A stretch of 34,372 nt of DNA from Microgenomates group bacterium RBG_16_45_19 (GTDB lineage: Bacteria > Patescibacteriota > Microgenomatia > UBA1400 > RBG-16-45-19), in assembly GCA_001803415.1 (NCBI GenBank), contig MHDC01000025.1, positions 1 through 34,372 on the forward strand, read 5' to 3'. The notes beneath the pieces are model-generated. The model searched no databases and had not been told where the DNA came from. It saw nothing but the letters and a program-made list of their open reading frames with translations. Of this stretch, positions 10,075 through 19,094 are shown in pieces. Position 1 is the first letter of the stretch, and every line of letters starts with the position of its first letter. The position numbers and the translations under genes are program-made.

Positions 10075-10473
10075 ATGCGGCAGGTATTGCAGGTGCTGGC
10101 TTTGAGTTTATTACTGATCGGACTGTATTATGTTTATCACCGGACGCCAGTGGTAAGGGATTACTATCTTTGTTATGACCGGGCTTACCAAGTTTACGAC
10201 GAAAAAGGGATGATTATCCGTCGGGCTAACTTAGGTGATGCAGCCATCTGTCTGGAGCGAAAGGCGATAATCCTTCAAGGTTTAGAGTGTATGACGGTGA
10301 TAGACCAGGAAAATCCGATGGGATTAAAAGAGCGACAACGGCTGCAAACTTTAGCCCGGTCAATGCTCTGGGGACCAAAGGATATCACCCAAATGGTCAA
10401 GGAACACAACCAAAAATGTACTGCCCTAAAGACCATGATTAAGTTTGACCCCAGATTAAAGGTGTGGTTTTAA
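10075..10473 (+). CDS. Hypothetical exported/membrane-anchored protein
   Basis: N-terminal hydrophobic segment followed by a soluble domain with several Cys; promoter-like TTGACG-18-TATCCT directly upstream. Confidence 0.55.
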   Translation: MRQVLQVLALSLLLIGLYYVYHRTPVVRDYYLCYDRAYQVYDEKGMIIRRANLGDAAICLERKAIILQGLECMTVIDQENPMGLKERQRLQTLARSMLWGPKDITQMVKEHNQKCTALKTMIKFDPRLKVWF

Positions 10474-10478
10474 AATTT

Positions 10479-11354
10479 ATGTGGTATGGAGCCCATGTCT
10501 CAATTGCCGGCGGAATTGATCAAGGAATACGTCGAGGCGAAGACTTAGGCTGTACGGCCATCCAAACATTTGGCGGGTCACCGCGAACCATTAATTTCAC
10601 CCCAATCGCCCCGACCGTCGTTGCCCACTATCAGCAACTAAAAACCAAAAGTCGGATCAAAGTCCATATCCTTCATGGTGTCTATCTCATCAACTTGGCC
10701 AGCGAGAAAGCCGAATACTTGCAAGCCTGTGTGGCTAACCTGATTTGCTACCAAAAGTTAGCTTATGATCTGGGCGCTTTAGGAACCGTGTTTCATGTCG
10801 GCAGTCATAAAGGTTTAGGTTTTGAAGCAGTCGCCGATCAAGTCGGTGCAGCTTTAACCCAAGTGATTAAAGCCTCACCCCCAGACGTGGACTTAATCCT
10901 GGAAAATACCGCCGGTCAAAACGGAGCCATCGGAGCAGCTTATTCAGAATTAGCCTCTTTGAGAGATAGAGTTGAGAGACAAGGAGCGGCGGGACACCGC
11001 TTAGCCATTGGCTTAGACACCCAACATGCCTTTGGGGCCGGTTATGATTTAAGAAAAATGGCCGAAGTGGAGCGGTTAGTGAATGATATTGATCAAACTT
11101 GGGGCCTGGAAGCTCTTAAAGTCATCCACGTTAATGATTCGCAAGTTGGCTGTGGCACCAAGAAAGACCGTCACGCTAACCTTGGTCAAGGGGAAATCGG
11201 TTTAGCTAGTTTAGGGCAGACCATCAACCATCCTAAGTTACAGAGTAAGCCTTTGATCTTGGAAGTACCCGGAGATGATCATAGCGGTCCCAGACGAGAA
11301 GATGTGGCTAACTTAAAACAATTATTGAGCAATAAAGATGAAAACATGGAGTAA
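10479..11354 (+). CDS. nfo: Endonuclease IV (AP endonuclease); start moved to MWYGAHVS
   Basis: GAHVSIAGGIDQGI, QTFGGSPR, VFHVGSHKG, LILENTAGQ, IGLDTQHAFGAGYDL, VIHVNDSQVGCGTKKDRHANLGQGEIG. Confidence 0.93.
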   Translation: MWYGAHVSIAGGIDQGIRRGEDLGCTAIQTFGGSPRTINFTPIAPTVVAHYQQLKTKSRIKVHILHGVYLINLASEKAEYLQACVANLICYQKLAYDLGALGTVFHVGSHKGLGFEAVADQVGAALTQVIKASPPDVDLILENTAGQNGAIGAAYSELASLRDRVERQGAAGHRLAIGLDTQHAFGAGYDLRKMAEVERLVNDIDQTWGLEALKVIHVNDSQVGCGTKKDRHANLGQGEIGLASLGQTINHPKLQSKPLILEVPGDDHSGPRREDVANLKQLLSNKDENME

Positions 11355-11937
11355 AAGCAAACGCCTGAAAGTGACGGCAGCGGCCAGTCTAATCATTCTG
11401 ATCGCGGCAGTGGCTAGCGGCAGTCTGCTTTATGGAATCAGTCGAACCTTAAACTTAACCGAAAGCCGCTCCTTAAAAGCGTTAAGCTTAAAGTATGCTC
11501 AGAGTGACCCGGAACTGATGGTGGTTTACCTTCAAGATCAACAACAAGCTCATTGCACCGCTCAAACTTTAGGTTTGACCATGACTTATCTAGCCCCGCT
11601 TAAATTATGGGAAAATAGCCAAATCGGTGAGTGTCAATTTGGCTTAACGAGCTATCGGGGTCAGCCTCCCCGAGTTTATTTATCTAAAAAAGAGACAGCC
11701 AAAAGCTTACTAATTGAGCAGCTGACCCTAAGCCTGAAAAGTCCGGAGACAAATAGTTTAGCCCATGACCAGTTTGAGGTGACCAGCATTTGGGGGGAAC
11801 GGGATGGCCGGCCATACCAAGCTTACGTCTTAGCAAGTACCACCGAACAAGCTTATTTAGTGGAATATTATCCGGCTGATCCGGCCGGATTGACTGCGGT
11901 CAAAGAGTTGGTTAAAAGCCTGAGGTCCCGGAATTAA
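11338..11937 (+). CDS. Hypothetical membrane-anchored protein
   Basis: N-terminal TM (VTAAASLIILIAAVASGSLLYG); overlaps the end of nfo by 17 nt. Confidence 0.55.
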   Translation: MKTWSKSKRLKVTAAASLIILIAAVASGSLLYGISRTLNLTESRSLKALSLKYAQSDPELMVVYLQDQQQAHCTAQTLGLTMTYLAPLKLWENSQIGECQFGLTSYRGQPPRVYLSKKETAKSLLIEQLTLSLKSPETNSLAHDQFEVTSIWGERDGRPYQAYVLASTTEQAYLVEYYPADPAGLTAVKELVKSLRSRN

Positions 11938-12118
11938 GTTGTTGTTGATAGCCGGTGACGGCAGTTTCCAGACGATTAAGGGATTGATTGATAGTATCCA
12001 GATTTTGGGGTCCGGTGGTCGGGCTGAAGAGACCCAAAGGGTGAGCCAGAAAAAACCAGTAATATAAACCAATTAGGAGCATAAAACCGAGAAGGAGAGC
12101 CAAGAGACGCATAGACAA
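11912..12118 (-). CDS. Small hypothetical membrane protein
   Basis: N-terminal TM; 3' end overlaps the convergent ORF by 26 nt; directly follows the 12123-12869 gene. Confidence 0.4.
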   Translation of the reverse strand: MSMRLLALLLGFMLLIGLYYWFFLAHPLGLFSPTTGPQNLDTINQSLNRLETAVTGYQQQLNSGTSGF

Positions 12119-12122
12119 TCAA

Positions 12123-12869
12123 CTAGGGTTGATTAGGCAGGCAAAGAATATTAGATATGGTGATCGGCCGGTTTAGATAATAATCGTTACAGCTAAACGG
12201 CGGGGCAGTCATATAGCCAGGCAACGGAGTGGGAGTTAAGGGATTGGGCGGTAGAGTGGGGGTGATGCCTGGTAAGTAAGAGGTAGTGGGGGTGGGACTA
12301 GCACCGGGAGGGGCGGTGGGGACAATGGTAGTCGGTTGAGGGATAGGGGTGGGGGCAAAGGTATCGTTACCGAGATCCTCAAGATTATCAAGGATATCAT
12401 CCAGATCTGAATCGCCCGAACCACCGCCAGTAATGGTGTAAGTATAAGTGCCCATATTGGTTTCAACGATCAGGGTGTAATTGCCTCGACCACGAAGATT
12501 TAGCTGCCATAATTTCATGTTTTTGGCGATATCATCAAGCAAACTATTGACCCGACCAAAGCCCTGGAGGCCGGATTTTATTAGGTTCATATCGGCATCG
12601 TAGAGATTGACCGTACCATCAGCGAGGATTTCCAAATACTCCAGACCATTGGGACCCAGGCGTTTAAGCAGCACCCGTTTGACCTGATGTTGGGTGGGGG
12701 TAGTCGGGGGAGTGTAGCGCAACTCTTGGTTGAGTAGCATTTGCTGACGGGCTCGATAGGCAAAACCGTAGGCCAGTAAACCAATCACCACCAGGCAAGC
12801 CAAAAAAATGAGACCGACGACCAACAGGCTCTTGGGAGTCAAGCCGAGTCTTATTTTCGGGGCAGGCAT
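12123..12869 (-). CDS. Hypothetical membrane protein with Pro/Thr-rich region and C-terminal Cys pair
   Basis: TM (SLLVVGLIFLACLVVIGLLAYGFAY), low-complexity TPIPQPTTIVPTAPPGASPTPTT..., TAGAGT box 6 nt before ATG. Confidence 0.6.
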   Translation of the reverse strand: MPAPKIRLGLTPKSLLVVGLIFLACLVVIGLLAYGFAYRARQQMLLNQELRYTPPTTPTQHQVKRVLLKRLGPNGLEYLEILADGTVNLYDADMNLIKSGLQGFGRVNSLLDDIAKNMKLWQLNLRGRGNYTLIVETNMGTYTYTITGGGSGDSDLDDILDNLEDLGNDTFAPTPIPQPTTIVPTAPPGASPTPTTSYLPGITPTLPPNPLTPTPLPGYMTAPPFSCNDYYLNRPITISNILCLPNQP

Positions 12870-12920
12870 ACTCTTACTCTAACAGGAATTTTTTTCGTTG
12901 GTAAGGGATAAGCCAAACAG

Positions 12921-12954
12921 CAAAAACCCCCCTTCTCTATTTTTCAAGAAGGAG
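12921..12954 (-). terminator. Rho-independent terminator of the pilus operon
   Basis: Minus strand: CCTTCT-loop-AGAAGG stem followed by GGGGTTTTT, ~30 nt past the pilin stop. Confidence 0.75.
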
Positions 12955-12979
12955 AGTTATGCTCTAACGCTCTTTGGCG

Positions 12980-13459
12980 TCAACGTTGAACCATGATGGT
13001 TTGGCCAGGATTAAGCTCGGAAGCGGCCGTAGCCACCAGGCGATTGTTGGCATCAATATGCAAGAAGTAAAGGGTGTTGGCTTGGGATGAAGTCGGACCC
13101 GGATCTTCGGGAATAGCGGGCATATAAGTGGGGACTAGATCGGAGGCCAAGTCAAGTCCGGCGGTACCGGCATCAGTGGGGACGGTGGTAATCTTAGGAT
13201 TACCGCTAATATCCTCAGGGAAATTACCTTCGTGTTCAGTGCTGTACTGATAGAGCGAATTAGTAACGGCGTATAAGTCGGCACGCCGTTGAGTATCACG
13301 AGCGGAGGCAAATTGACGACTGGGATTGACAGCCACCAAGACCACTGCAATTAAAATACCCAAAATACCGATAACGACTAAGAGTTCAATCAGTGTGAAA
13401 CCTTTTTGCCAGGCGGGCACAAGTTTCCTTATGGACATATGGGTTTCACCCCCCTTCAT
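12980..13459 (-). CDS. Type IV prepilin-like protein; actual start may be MSIRKL at ~13438
   Basis: Class III signal: KGFTLIELLVVIGILGILIAVVLVAVNPSRQFASARDTQRRADL. Confidence 0.92.
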   Translation of the reverse strand: MKGGETHMSIRKLVPAWQKGFTLIELLVVIGILGILIAVVLVAVNPSRQFASARDTQRRADLYAVTNSLYQYSTEHEGNFPEDISGNPKITTVPTDAGTAGLDLASDLVPTYMPAIPEDPGPTSSQANTLYFLHIDANNRLVATAASELNPGQTIMVQR

Positions 13460-13535
13460 TTGCCATCACTATCAGGGAAATAATCTTATATCCAGATGGC
13501 AGTACTTTAACTATAGCGAGGTCAAGAAGCTCCTG

Positions 13536-13748
13536 TCAATCTGAGTTTGTCTGATTGTTAACCAGGTTTAAGGCGTCGATAATCGTAGTCTCGGCGGGAG
13601 TCGAGGACGGCGGTAAGGTTTGAGGCTGGCGGCTGAGTAACCAAGCGACGCGACCAAGGTGAAGCAGAGTCAGACTCAGTAAACCCACCCCAATCACCGT
13701 AATGAGGAGATTTAGAGAGAATTTACGGGTTAAAGGTATCAGCCACAT
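13536..13748 (-). CDS. Small single-TM protein in the pilus operon
   Basis: Overlaps the upstream PilO-like gene; TM near the N-terminus. Confidence 0.55.
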   Translation of the reverse strand: MWLIPLTRKFSLNLLITVIGVGLLSLTLLHLGRVAWLLSRQPQTLPPSSTPAETTIIDALNLVNNQTNSD

Positions 13749-14289
13749 AAAGCCTGACAGTGAGCATCACTTCAGCCAAGTCAGTTTGCCCAGGTGAGGT
13801 GATCAACTCCAAATTAGTAATTTCTAATATATACGGTAGACGCTCGAACTGCCGTAAGAAAATAATAGCATTCATGGGGGTGGTCGTCAGTTTGATAGTC
13901 AAGGGAATGACTTGACGGTTAGCCACTATAACCGGTTTAGAGGCACCCAATTTAACCACGCCTTGGGGATCGACGGCCGAGACTACTTGCTCGATATCTT
14001 GAAGGACGTAGACAAAATCATCTTCGGTGGGAAAAACATAATCCAAAGCCGCTAAATCCGCCTGGTGGTTTAAAGCAAAATCCTGAAGCGATTGGCTACC
14101 CTCAGTGACCTGAGATAAATTCACCAACTCCTGCCGGGTCAGGGCGATTTTCTTGACTTGTTGATTGGTTAAGATAATTAACAAGCCAAGGATAACCGCG
14201 GTCAGGCCTAAAGCAGCGAAACTGATTAAGATAAAGATTTGGGCTAAATGGTGGTGATGGCGGGTTTTGGCTTCGACGGGTAGACTCAT
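13723..14289 (-). CDS. pilO: PilO-like type IV pilus assembly protein
   Basis: N-terminal TM and coiled region, position directly after PilM-PilN; C-terminal PLTIKLTTTPMNAIIFLRQFERLPYILEITNLEL resembles the PilO fold. Confidence 0.65.
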   Translation of the reverse strand: MSLPVEAKTRHHHHLAQIFILISFAALGLTAVILGLLIILTNQQVKKIALTRQELVNLSQVTEGSQSLQDFALNHQADLAALDYVFPTEDDFVYVLQDIEQVVSAVDPQGVVKLGASKPVIVANRQVIPLTIKLTTTPMNAIIFLRQFERLPYILEITNLELITSPGQTDLAEVMLTVRLYVADTFNP

Positions 14290-15710
14290 AAACTTGAAAC
14301 TAATTTGAGGTTTAAACTAAAAGTAACATTATCTATCGCTTCCAGAGCGGACAGTGGTAAACCAACCTGATCGATACCGGCCAACTGTTCCAGAGCGGTC
14401 TTATATTCGATTAAATCGGCCCGGGTTTGGGCGAGGCCGGTGAGAGTCAGGGTGTGGGAAGCGACGTCATAAGTGATATGGTGGAGCTGAATCGAGGGCG
14501 GCACAGTCCGGTAAAGTTCATCTAGAAGACTTTCAGGGCTGGTTTTTAAGGGAAATAAATTCAGATACTGGTGCGCATTTTGATTAATCTCGGCTAAATT
14601 TAAGCCCGCTAAATTGGGTTGACTGGCATTGGTTTGCAGGGCAGCGATTTGCCGGTTGATCGTCGTACCATAGACAACGGTGGCCAGCCACAAGACTGCG
14701 CACAGAACCAGACTGGGTAAAGCCAGCATCAGACCAGTAGTCAGACCGTGCTTGGCTTCGGCTTGCTTTAACTGAGCCACATATAAAGCTTGGAGTTCGG
14801 TGGGGAGTAAATTTATCGAGCGGTCATCAGGCGGCGGCAAGACATAAGTTTTGGCCGCAATGTAGGCTAAATGTAAAGCCGAGGTGACACCGGGGACAGT
14901 AAACAAGGTCAACGGCAGGCGAATAAATTGGGCTAAGTAGGTGACCATTTGGGGAGAAGCTTTTTCCCCAGTCAGATAAACCCGGACAGTTTGGTTGGCG
15001 CCACCTTTCTGTAAATATTTTTGGACCATGGCGGTAATGGATTGAGAGATCAGGGTCATGAGCGAAGGTAAATTGGTGGCTGGAGTCAGATTAAAAGTAC
15101 TCGTGGTCAGGGAAGTACCCCGGTAAACCAGAGTGACGCAGGCATTATTGGTTTCCAGTTCCAAAATTATCGCCTCCTCAGCTGGTTGAGTGGTAAGCAT
15201 GCGACTGATCGCCGAAGCTGAGGGTTCGAAACTGATGGGATAAAGACCGGCGTGTTCCAGACAAAGGCGCAGGTGGTCGAGTAGATTCTTGGGGACAGCC
15301 GTAACCAAGACCAGGGTGTAAGTGGTAGTTAACTCTAGCAGTTTCCAATCGACATAAATATCTTCTTTAGGAAAGGGGAAAATCTTATCTATTTGCCAAT
15401 TAACGGCTTCGGCGATTTCGTGTTTCATCAATTTGGGCAAGCGATACTGGCGGGAAAAGGCGTATTTTTCCGGGAAGCAAACAGCGACATAGGCTGAAGT
15501 GAAGCCGGCTTCGGTTTTAAGGCGCTGAAAGGCTTGAATTAAAGCCTGAGGATTGGTGATATCACTCTCTAAAATCGGCTGGGGGAAAATAATTTCGGCG
15601 GAACGGTTAATGGCGCCAGTCGAGGTCAAGGAGACCCCACGCACGGCGTTAGCGTGAATGGAGATACCGGCATGAACTTTTTTAGTAAAGGGTGAGTGAC
15701 CTGATACCAT
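14286..15710 (-). CDS. Type IV pilus assembly PilM-PilN fusion protein
   Basis: PilM-like actin-fold N-terminus (FPEKYAFSRQYRLPKLMKHEIAEAVNWQIDKIFPFPKEDIYVDW) followed in the same frame by PilN-like SINLLPTELQ plus TM plus ISTKT-like coiled domain. Confidence 0.8.
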   Translation of the reverse strand: MVSGHSPFTKKVHAGISIHANAVRGVSLTSTGAINRSAEIIFPQPILESDITNPQALIQAFQRLKTEAGFTSAYVAVCFPEKYAFSRQYRLPKLMKHEIAEAVNWQIDKIFPFPKEDIYVDWKLLELTTTYTLVLVTAVPKNLLDHLRLCLEHAGLYPISFEPSASAISRMLTTQPAEEAIILELETNNACVTLVYRGTSLTTSTFNLTPATNLPSLMTLISQSITAMVQKYLQKGGANQTVRVYLTGEKASPQMVTYLAQFIRLPLTLFTVPGVTSALHLAYIAAKTYVLPPPDDRSINLLPTELQALYVAQLKQAEAKHGLTTGLMLALPSLVLCAVLWLATVVYGTTINRQIAALQTNASQPNLAGLNLAEINQNAHQYLNLFPLKTSPESLLDELYRTVPPSIQLHHITYDVASHTLTLTGLAQTRADLIEYKTALEQLAGIDQVGLPLSALEAIDNVTFSLNLKLVSSL

Positions 15711-15768
15711 AAAGACAAGCCCGACAGGAGCGGGTTACCTTAAAGTGATCTAGTTTCCATGCTACCAT

Positions 15769-16971
15769 CTAGCGCTGCAGCTGCAAATTACCAACCACGG
15801 AATAGAGCGGAGCAATAATCATGAGAATCATGGCCCCGACACCGATGCCGACAACTAACATGACCAAGGGTTCGATCATCTGAGTGGTTTTTTTGACGGC
15901 TTCTTCGACTTCTTCCTCATAGAAAGAGGCCAAATCGCCCAAGGAGGTATCTAAGGTCCCCGATTTTTCACCGGCATTGATCATTTGGATCAGCAAAGCC
16001 GGAAAAACATGATTCTGACTAAAGGCGGCCGCTACGGCTTTACCCTTCATCACCGCCGGGGGGACAGTCTCAGCCAAAATGCGGAAACGGGGGTGGTTTA
16101 AGGAAGACAGGGAAATACTGAGGGCATCACCGATGGGAACGGCCGAGGCAACCAAAGTGGAAAAAATACGGCAAAACCGAGCAATATCTATTTGTTGCAG
16201 CAAGCGGCTGACGATGGGCACAGGGGAAATCAATTTAAGGATCAGGTGTTTGCCGGTGGTGGTCCGTAAAAATAGAAATAGACCGACCATGGCAATGATA
16301 ATAAACGCGATAAGTTGATAACGAAAACGGGCAGTGATAACGGCCACGGTGAATAAAGCTCGGGTAAAGGGCGGTAAGGGAATGGTCATATTTAGGAAGA
16401 CCCGGCCAATTTGGGGGAGGACAAAAAAGAACATTAAGAAACCGATACCGACCATAGCTAAAAATATAATTGATGGATATACCATGGCGGATTTAATTTT
16501 CTGAGTAAGAGAATAATCCGCTCGAAGTTGCTGTTCTAAATATTTGAACGATTCACCTAATGTACCCGATACTTCACCGGTTTTAACTAAGGTTAGAAAA
16601 AATTTATCAAAAGTTTTGGGATAGCTATTTAAAGCATGATTTAAAGGTTGACCGCGCTCTAAGCCATAAATAAGATCATCAATAATTTGTTTTAACAGGG
16701 GATTGCTACTTTCATTTTTTAAAGCGGGCAAGCCTTCGGTTAAAGGTAAGCCGGCAGTGATCATGGTAGTCATGTAACGGCAGAAGGAAATTTTATCAAT
16801 CGGTGCCAAGGAACCGGAAACTTTACCTTTACGGCTTTGGGATTTAATGGTTAAGGGATTAAAGCCTTCTTTTTTAAGAACCACTGCCGCTTCCTCGGCG
16901 GTGGGAGCGGTTAGAGTGCCTTTGGTAACTTGGCCTTTGGCATTGGTGGCTTTGTAAGCAAAGAGCGGCAT
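15769..16971 (-). CDS. pilC: Type II/IV secretion inner membrane protein PilC/GspF
   Basis: MPLFAYKATNAKGQVTKGTLTA, FCRYMTTMITAGLPLTEGL, GEKSGTLDTSLGDLASFYEEEVE. Confidence 0.95.
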   Translation of the reverse strand: MPLFAYKATNAKGQVTKGTLTAPTAEEAAVVLKKEGFNPLTIKSQSRKGKVSGSLAPIDKISFCRYMTTMITAGLPLTEGLPALKNESSNPLLKQIIDDLIYGLERGQPLNHALNSYPKTFDKFFLTLVKTGEVSGTLGESFKYLEQQLRADYSLTQKIKSAMVYPSIIFLAMVGIGFLMFFFVLPQIGRVFLNMTIPLPPFTRALFTVAVITARFRYQLIAFIIIAMVGLFLFLRTTTGKHLILKLISPVPIVSRLLQQIDIARFCRIFSTLVASAVPIGDALSISLSSLNHPRFRILAETVPPAVMKGKAVAAAFSQNHVFPALLIQMINAGEKSGTLDTSLGDLASFYEEEVEEAVKKTTQMIEPLVMLVVGIGVGAMILMIIAPLYSVVGNLQLQR

Positions 16972-16974
16972 AGA

Positions 16975-18648
16975 TCATTCGCTGGTGATCCGAGCGACTT
17001 CTTGAATGGTAGTCAAACCGGCGCTGACTTTATAGAGTCCGTCAACGACCAAAGTGTGCATACCCTCTTTGACGGCAAGGTCGTTGATTTTATCTTCGGC
17101 AACATGTTGAATAATCAGTTCGCGCATTGACTTAGACACTTCCAGAATTTCATAAATGCCGATGCGTCCTTTGTAACCGCTAAAACCACATTCCTTACAG
17201 CCTTCACCGGTAAAAAAGTCGGTGACCTGATAATCACCGGCCAACCGATTAATAAAAGCCAACATATCTTGGGACGGTTCAATCTTATGAATACAGTTGG
17301 TGCAGATTTTACGCACCAACCGCTGGGCGATGATCAGGTTTACAGTGGAAGCTAATAAGAAACCCTCGGCGCCCATATCCAAAAAACGGGGAATGGCCCC
17401 GGCGGCCGAGTTGGTATGCAGGGTTGACAGGACTAAATGGCCGGTTAAGGCGGAATGGATGGCGATTTCGGCGGTTTCGGTATCCCGGATTTCGCCGATC
17501 ATAATAATATCCGGGTCATGACGTAAAAGCGACCGTAAGCCTTTGGCAAAAGTCAGACCAGCTTGGGGATTGACTTGAGTTTGATTAATCCGATTAATGG
17601 AATATTCGATCGGGTCTTCGATGGTACAGATGTTGACTGTCGGGGTATTGAGAATATTGAGCACACTGTAAAGAGTGGTAGTTTTACCGGAGCCGGTGGG
17701 ACCGGTGGCCAAGATCATGCCATGAGGTTTGGTGATATTTTGCTGAATTAAGTGTAAATTGTCGGCGGTTAAACCAAGTTCTTCGAGACTCAAGGGTCGG
17801 CTACTTTCGGCGAGTAAACGCATGACGACGTTTTCGCCAAAAAAGGCCGGCAGAATCGAGACGCGCAAGGAAACATAGTTTTCATAAATTTTAAACTTAA
17901 AGCGGCCATCTTGAGGCACCCGGTGTTCATCGATTTTTAAGGAGGCTAAGATTTTGATCCGGGCAATCAAGGCAGGCTGGATCTCCTTGGGTAAAGTGGC
18001 GATGTCCCGCAAGACGCCGTCAATGCGGAAGCGGATGACTAAGGCCGTTTCGAAGATATTGAGGTGGATATCCGAAGCCCCCTCAGCGCTAGCGTATTCC
18101 AAAATGGTATCGAGGATCTTGATCACCGGCAGGTCGGCGGCAATTTCTTCCACCGATTTGGCTTCTAACTTGGCCTTACGGACATTTTCGGAAATGATAT
18201 CCTGAAAAATATTACGAATATTGCGCTTGTACTGGCCGATAGTTTTTTGGAAATCGCCGGGAGTTAAGTAATACGGAATGACATTGAGGTTGGTTTTCCG
18301 TTTGACAAATTCGATGGCCTCGAAATCTTGAGGATTCTCAATGCCCAAGTGCAAACCGGCAGCATCTTGAGCAAAAGGGATAACATGGAATTGAAGAGCG
18401 GCTTGTTCAGGGATGAGTTGGAGGATTTCTAAGGGAATGACTTTGGTTCTTAAAGTGGCAAATTTAACCCCGTAATGTTCGGCGATTAATTTACCCAGAG
18501 CATCTTCACTGATGATGCCGCGAAAAACTAAAATGTCAGTGACTGGTTGATTAAGATCTTGGGCTGTTTTTAAAGCGGTGTCAAAATCCGCTTGGGTGAC
18601 AAAGCCAGATTTAATCAAAATGTCTTTGAGGTGATCGGGCAGGAGCAT
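16975..18648 (-). CDS. pilB: Pilus assembly ATPase PilB/GspE
   Basis: Walker A GPTGSGKTTTLYS; IMIGEIRDTETAEIAIHSALTGHLVLSTLHTN; metal-binding CTNC...CKECGFSGYKGRIGIYE. Confidence 0.96.
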   Translation of the reverse strand: MLLPDHLKDILIKSGFVTQADFDTALKTAQDLNQPVTDILVFRGIISEDALGKLIAEHYGVKFATLRTKVIPLEILQLIPEQAALQFHVIPFAQDAAGLHLGIENPQDFEAIEFVKRKTNLNVIPYYLTPGDFQKTIGQYKRNIRNIFQDIISENVRKAKLEAKSVEEIAADLPVIKILDTILEYASAEGASDIHLNIFETALVIRFRIDGVLRDIATLPKEIQPALIARIKILASLKIDEHRVPQDGRFKFKIYENYVSLRVSILPAFFGENVVMRLLAESSRPLSLEELGLTADNLHLIQQNITKPHGMILATGPTGSGKTTTLYSVLNILNTPTVNICTIEDPIEYSINRINQTQVNPQAGLTFAKGLRSLLRHDPDIIMIGEIRDTETAEIAIHSALTGHLVLSTLHTNSAAGAIPRFLDMGAEGFLLASTVNLIIAQRLVRKICTNCIHKIEPSQDMLAFINRLAGDYQVTDFFTGEGCKECGFSGYKGRIGIYEILEVSKSMRELIIQHVAEDKINDLAVKEGMHTLVVDGLYKVSAGLTTIQEVARITSE

Positions 18649-18662
18649 AGATTTTGATTGGC

Positions 18663-19064
18663 TTAAGCTGGAGGCTGAGGTAGATTGGCGGGAGTGATCA
18701 AGTTAAGTTCGTTTTGAATGATCCGGACTAATTGAGTGGGGGAAGTGTCGATTTTATTTAAAAAAGTCTTGACTCCCAAAGAATTTAGGCGGTTAATTTG
18801 CTCTTGATTAGCGACTGAGGAAAAAACCAAGACTTTAATCTGAGAGTAAAGGGTGTGCCGTTTTAAGGTTTCTAAAAAAGCAAAACCGTTGATTTTAGGC
18901 ATTAATAAATCAAGGATAATAATGTCAGGTTTAAACTGGGCTACCTGGCGTAAACCTTCCTCGCCATTGGCGGCCACGGCCACCTGGTGATGATCAGCCG
19001 TCAGCCGGGTACTATAAAGTTTTAACAAAACAGTATCGTCGTCAATAAGTAAGACACGAGCCAT
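18663..19064 (-). CDS. Response regulator receiver protein
   Basis: VLLIDDDTVLLKLY, DIIILDLLMPKINGF, VLVFSS, K near FLNKID. Confidence 0.92.
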   Translation of the reverse strand: MARVLLIDDDTVLLKLYSTRLTADHHQVAVAANGEEGLRQVAQFKPDIIILDLLMPKINGFAFLETLKRHTLYSQIKVLVFSSVANQEQINRLNSLGVKTFLNKIDTSPTQLVRIIQNELNLITPANLPQPPA

Positions 19065-19094
19065 AGTTTAAGGTCTATTATAGCGGCTCCATCT

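Noticed and set aside
17297-18205. Plus-strand ORFs within pilB
   Set aside because: Antisense to a well-supported gene; basic low-information translations.
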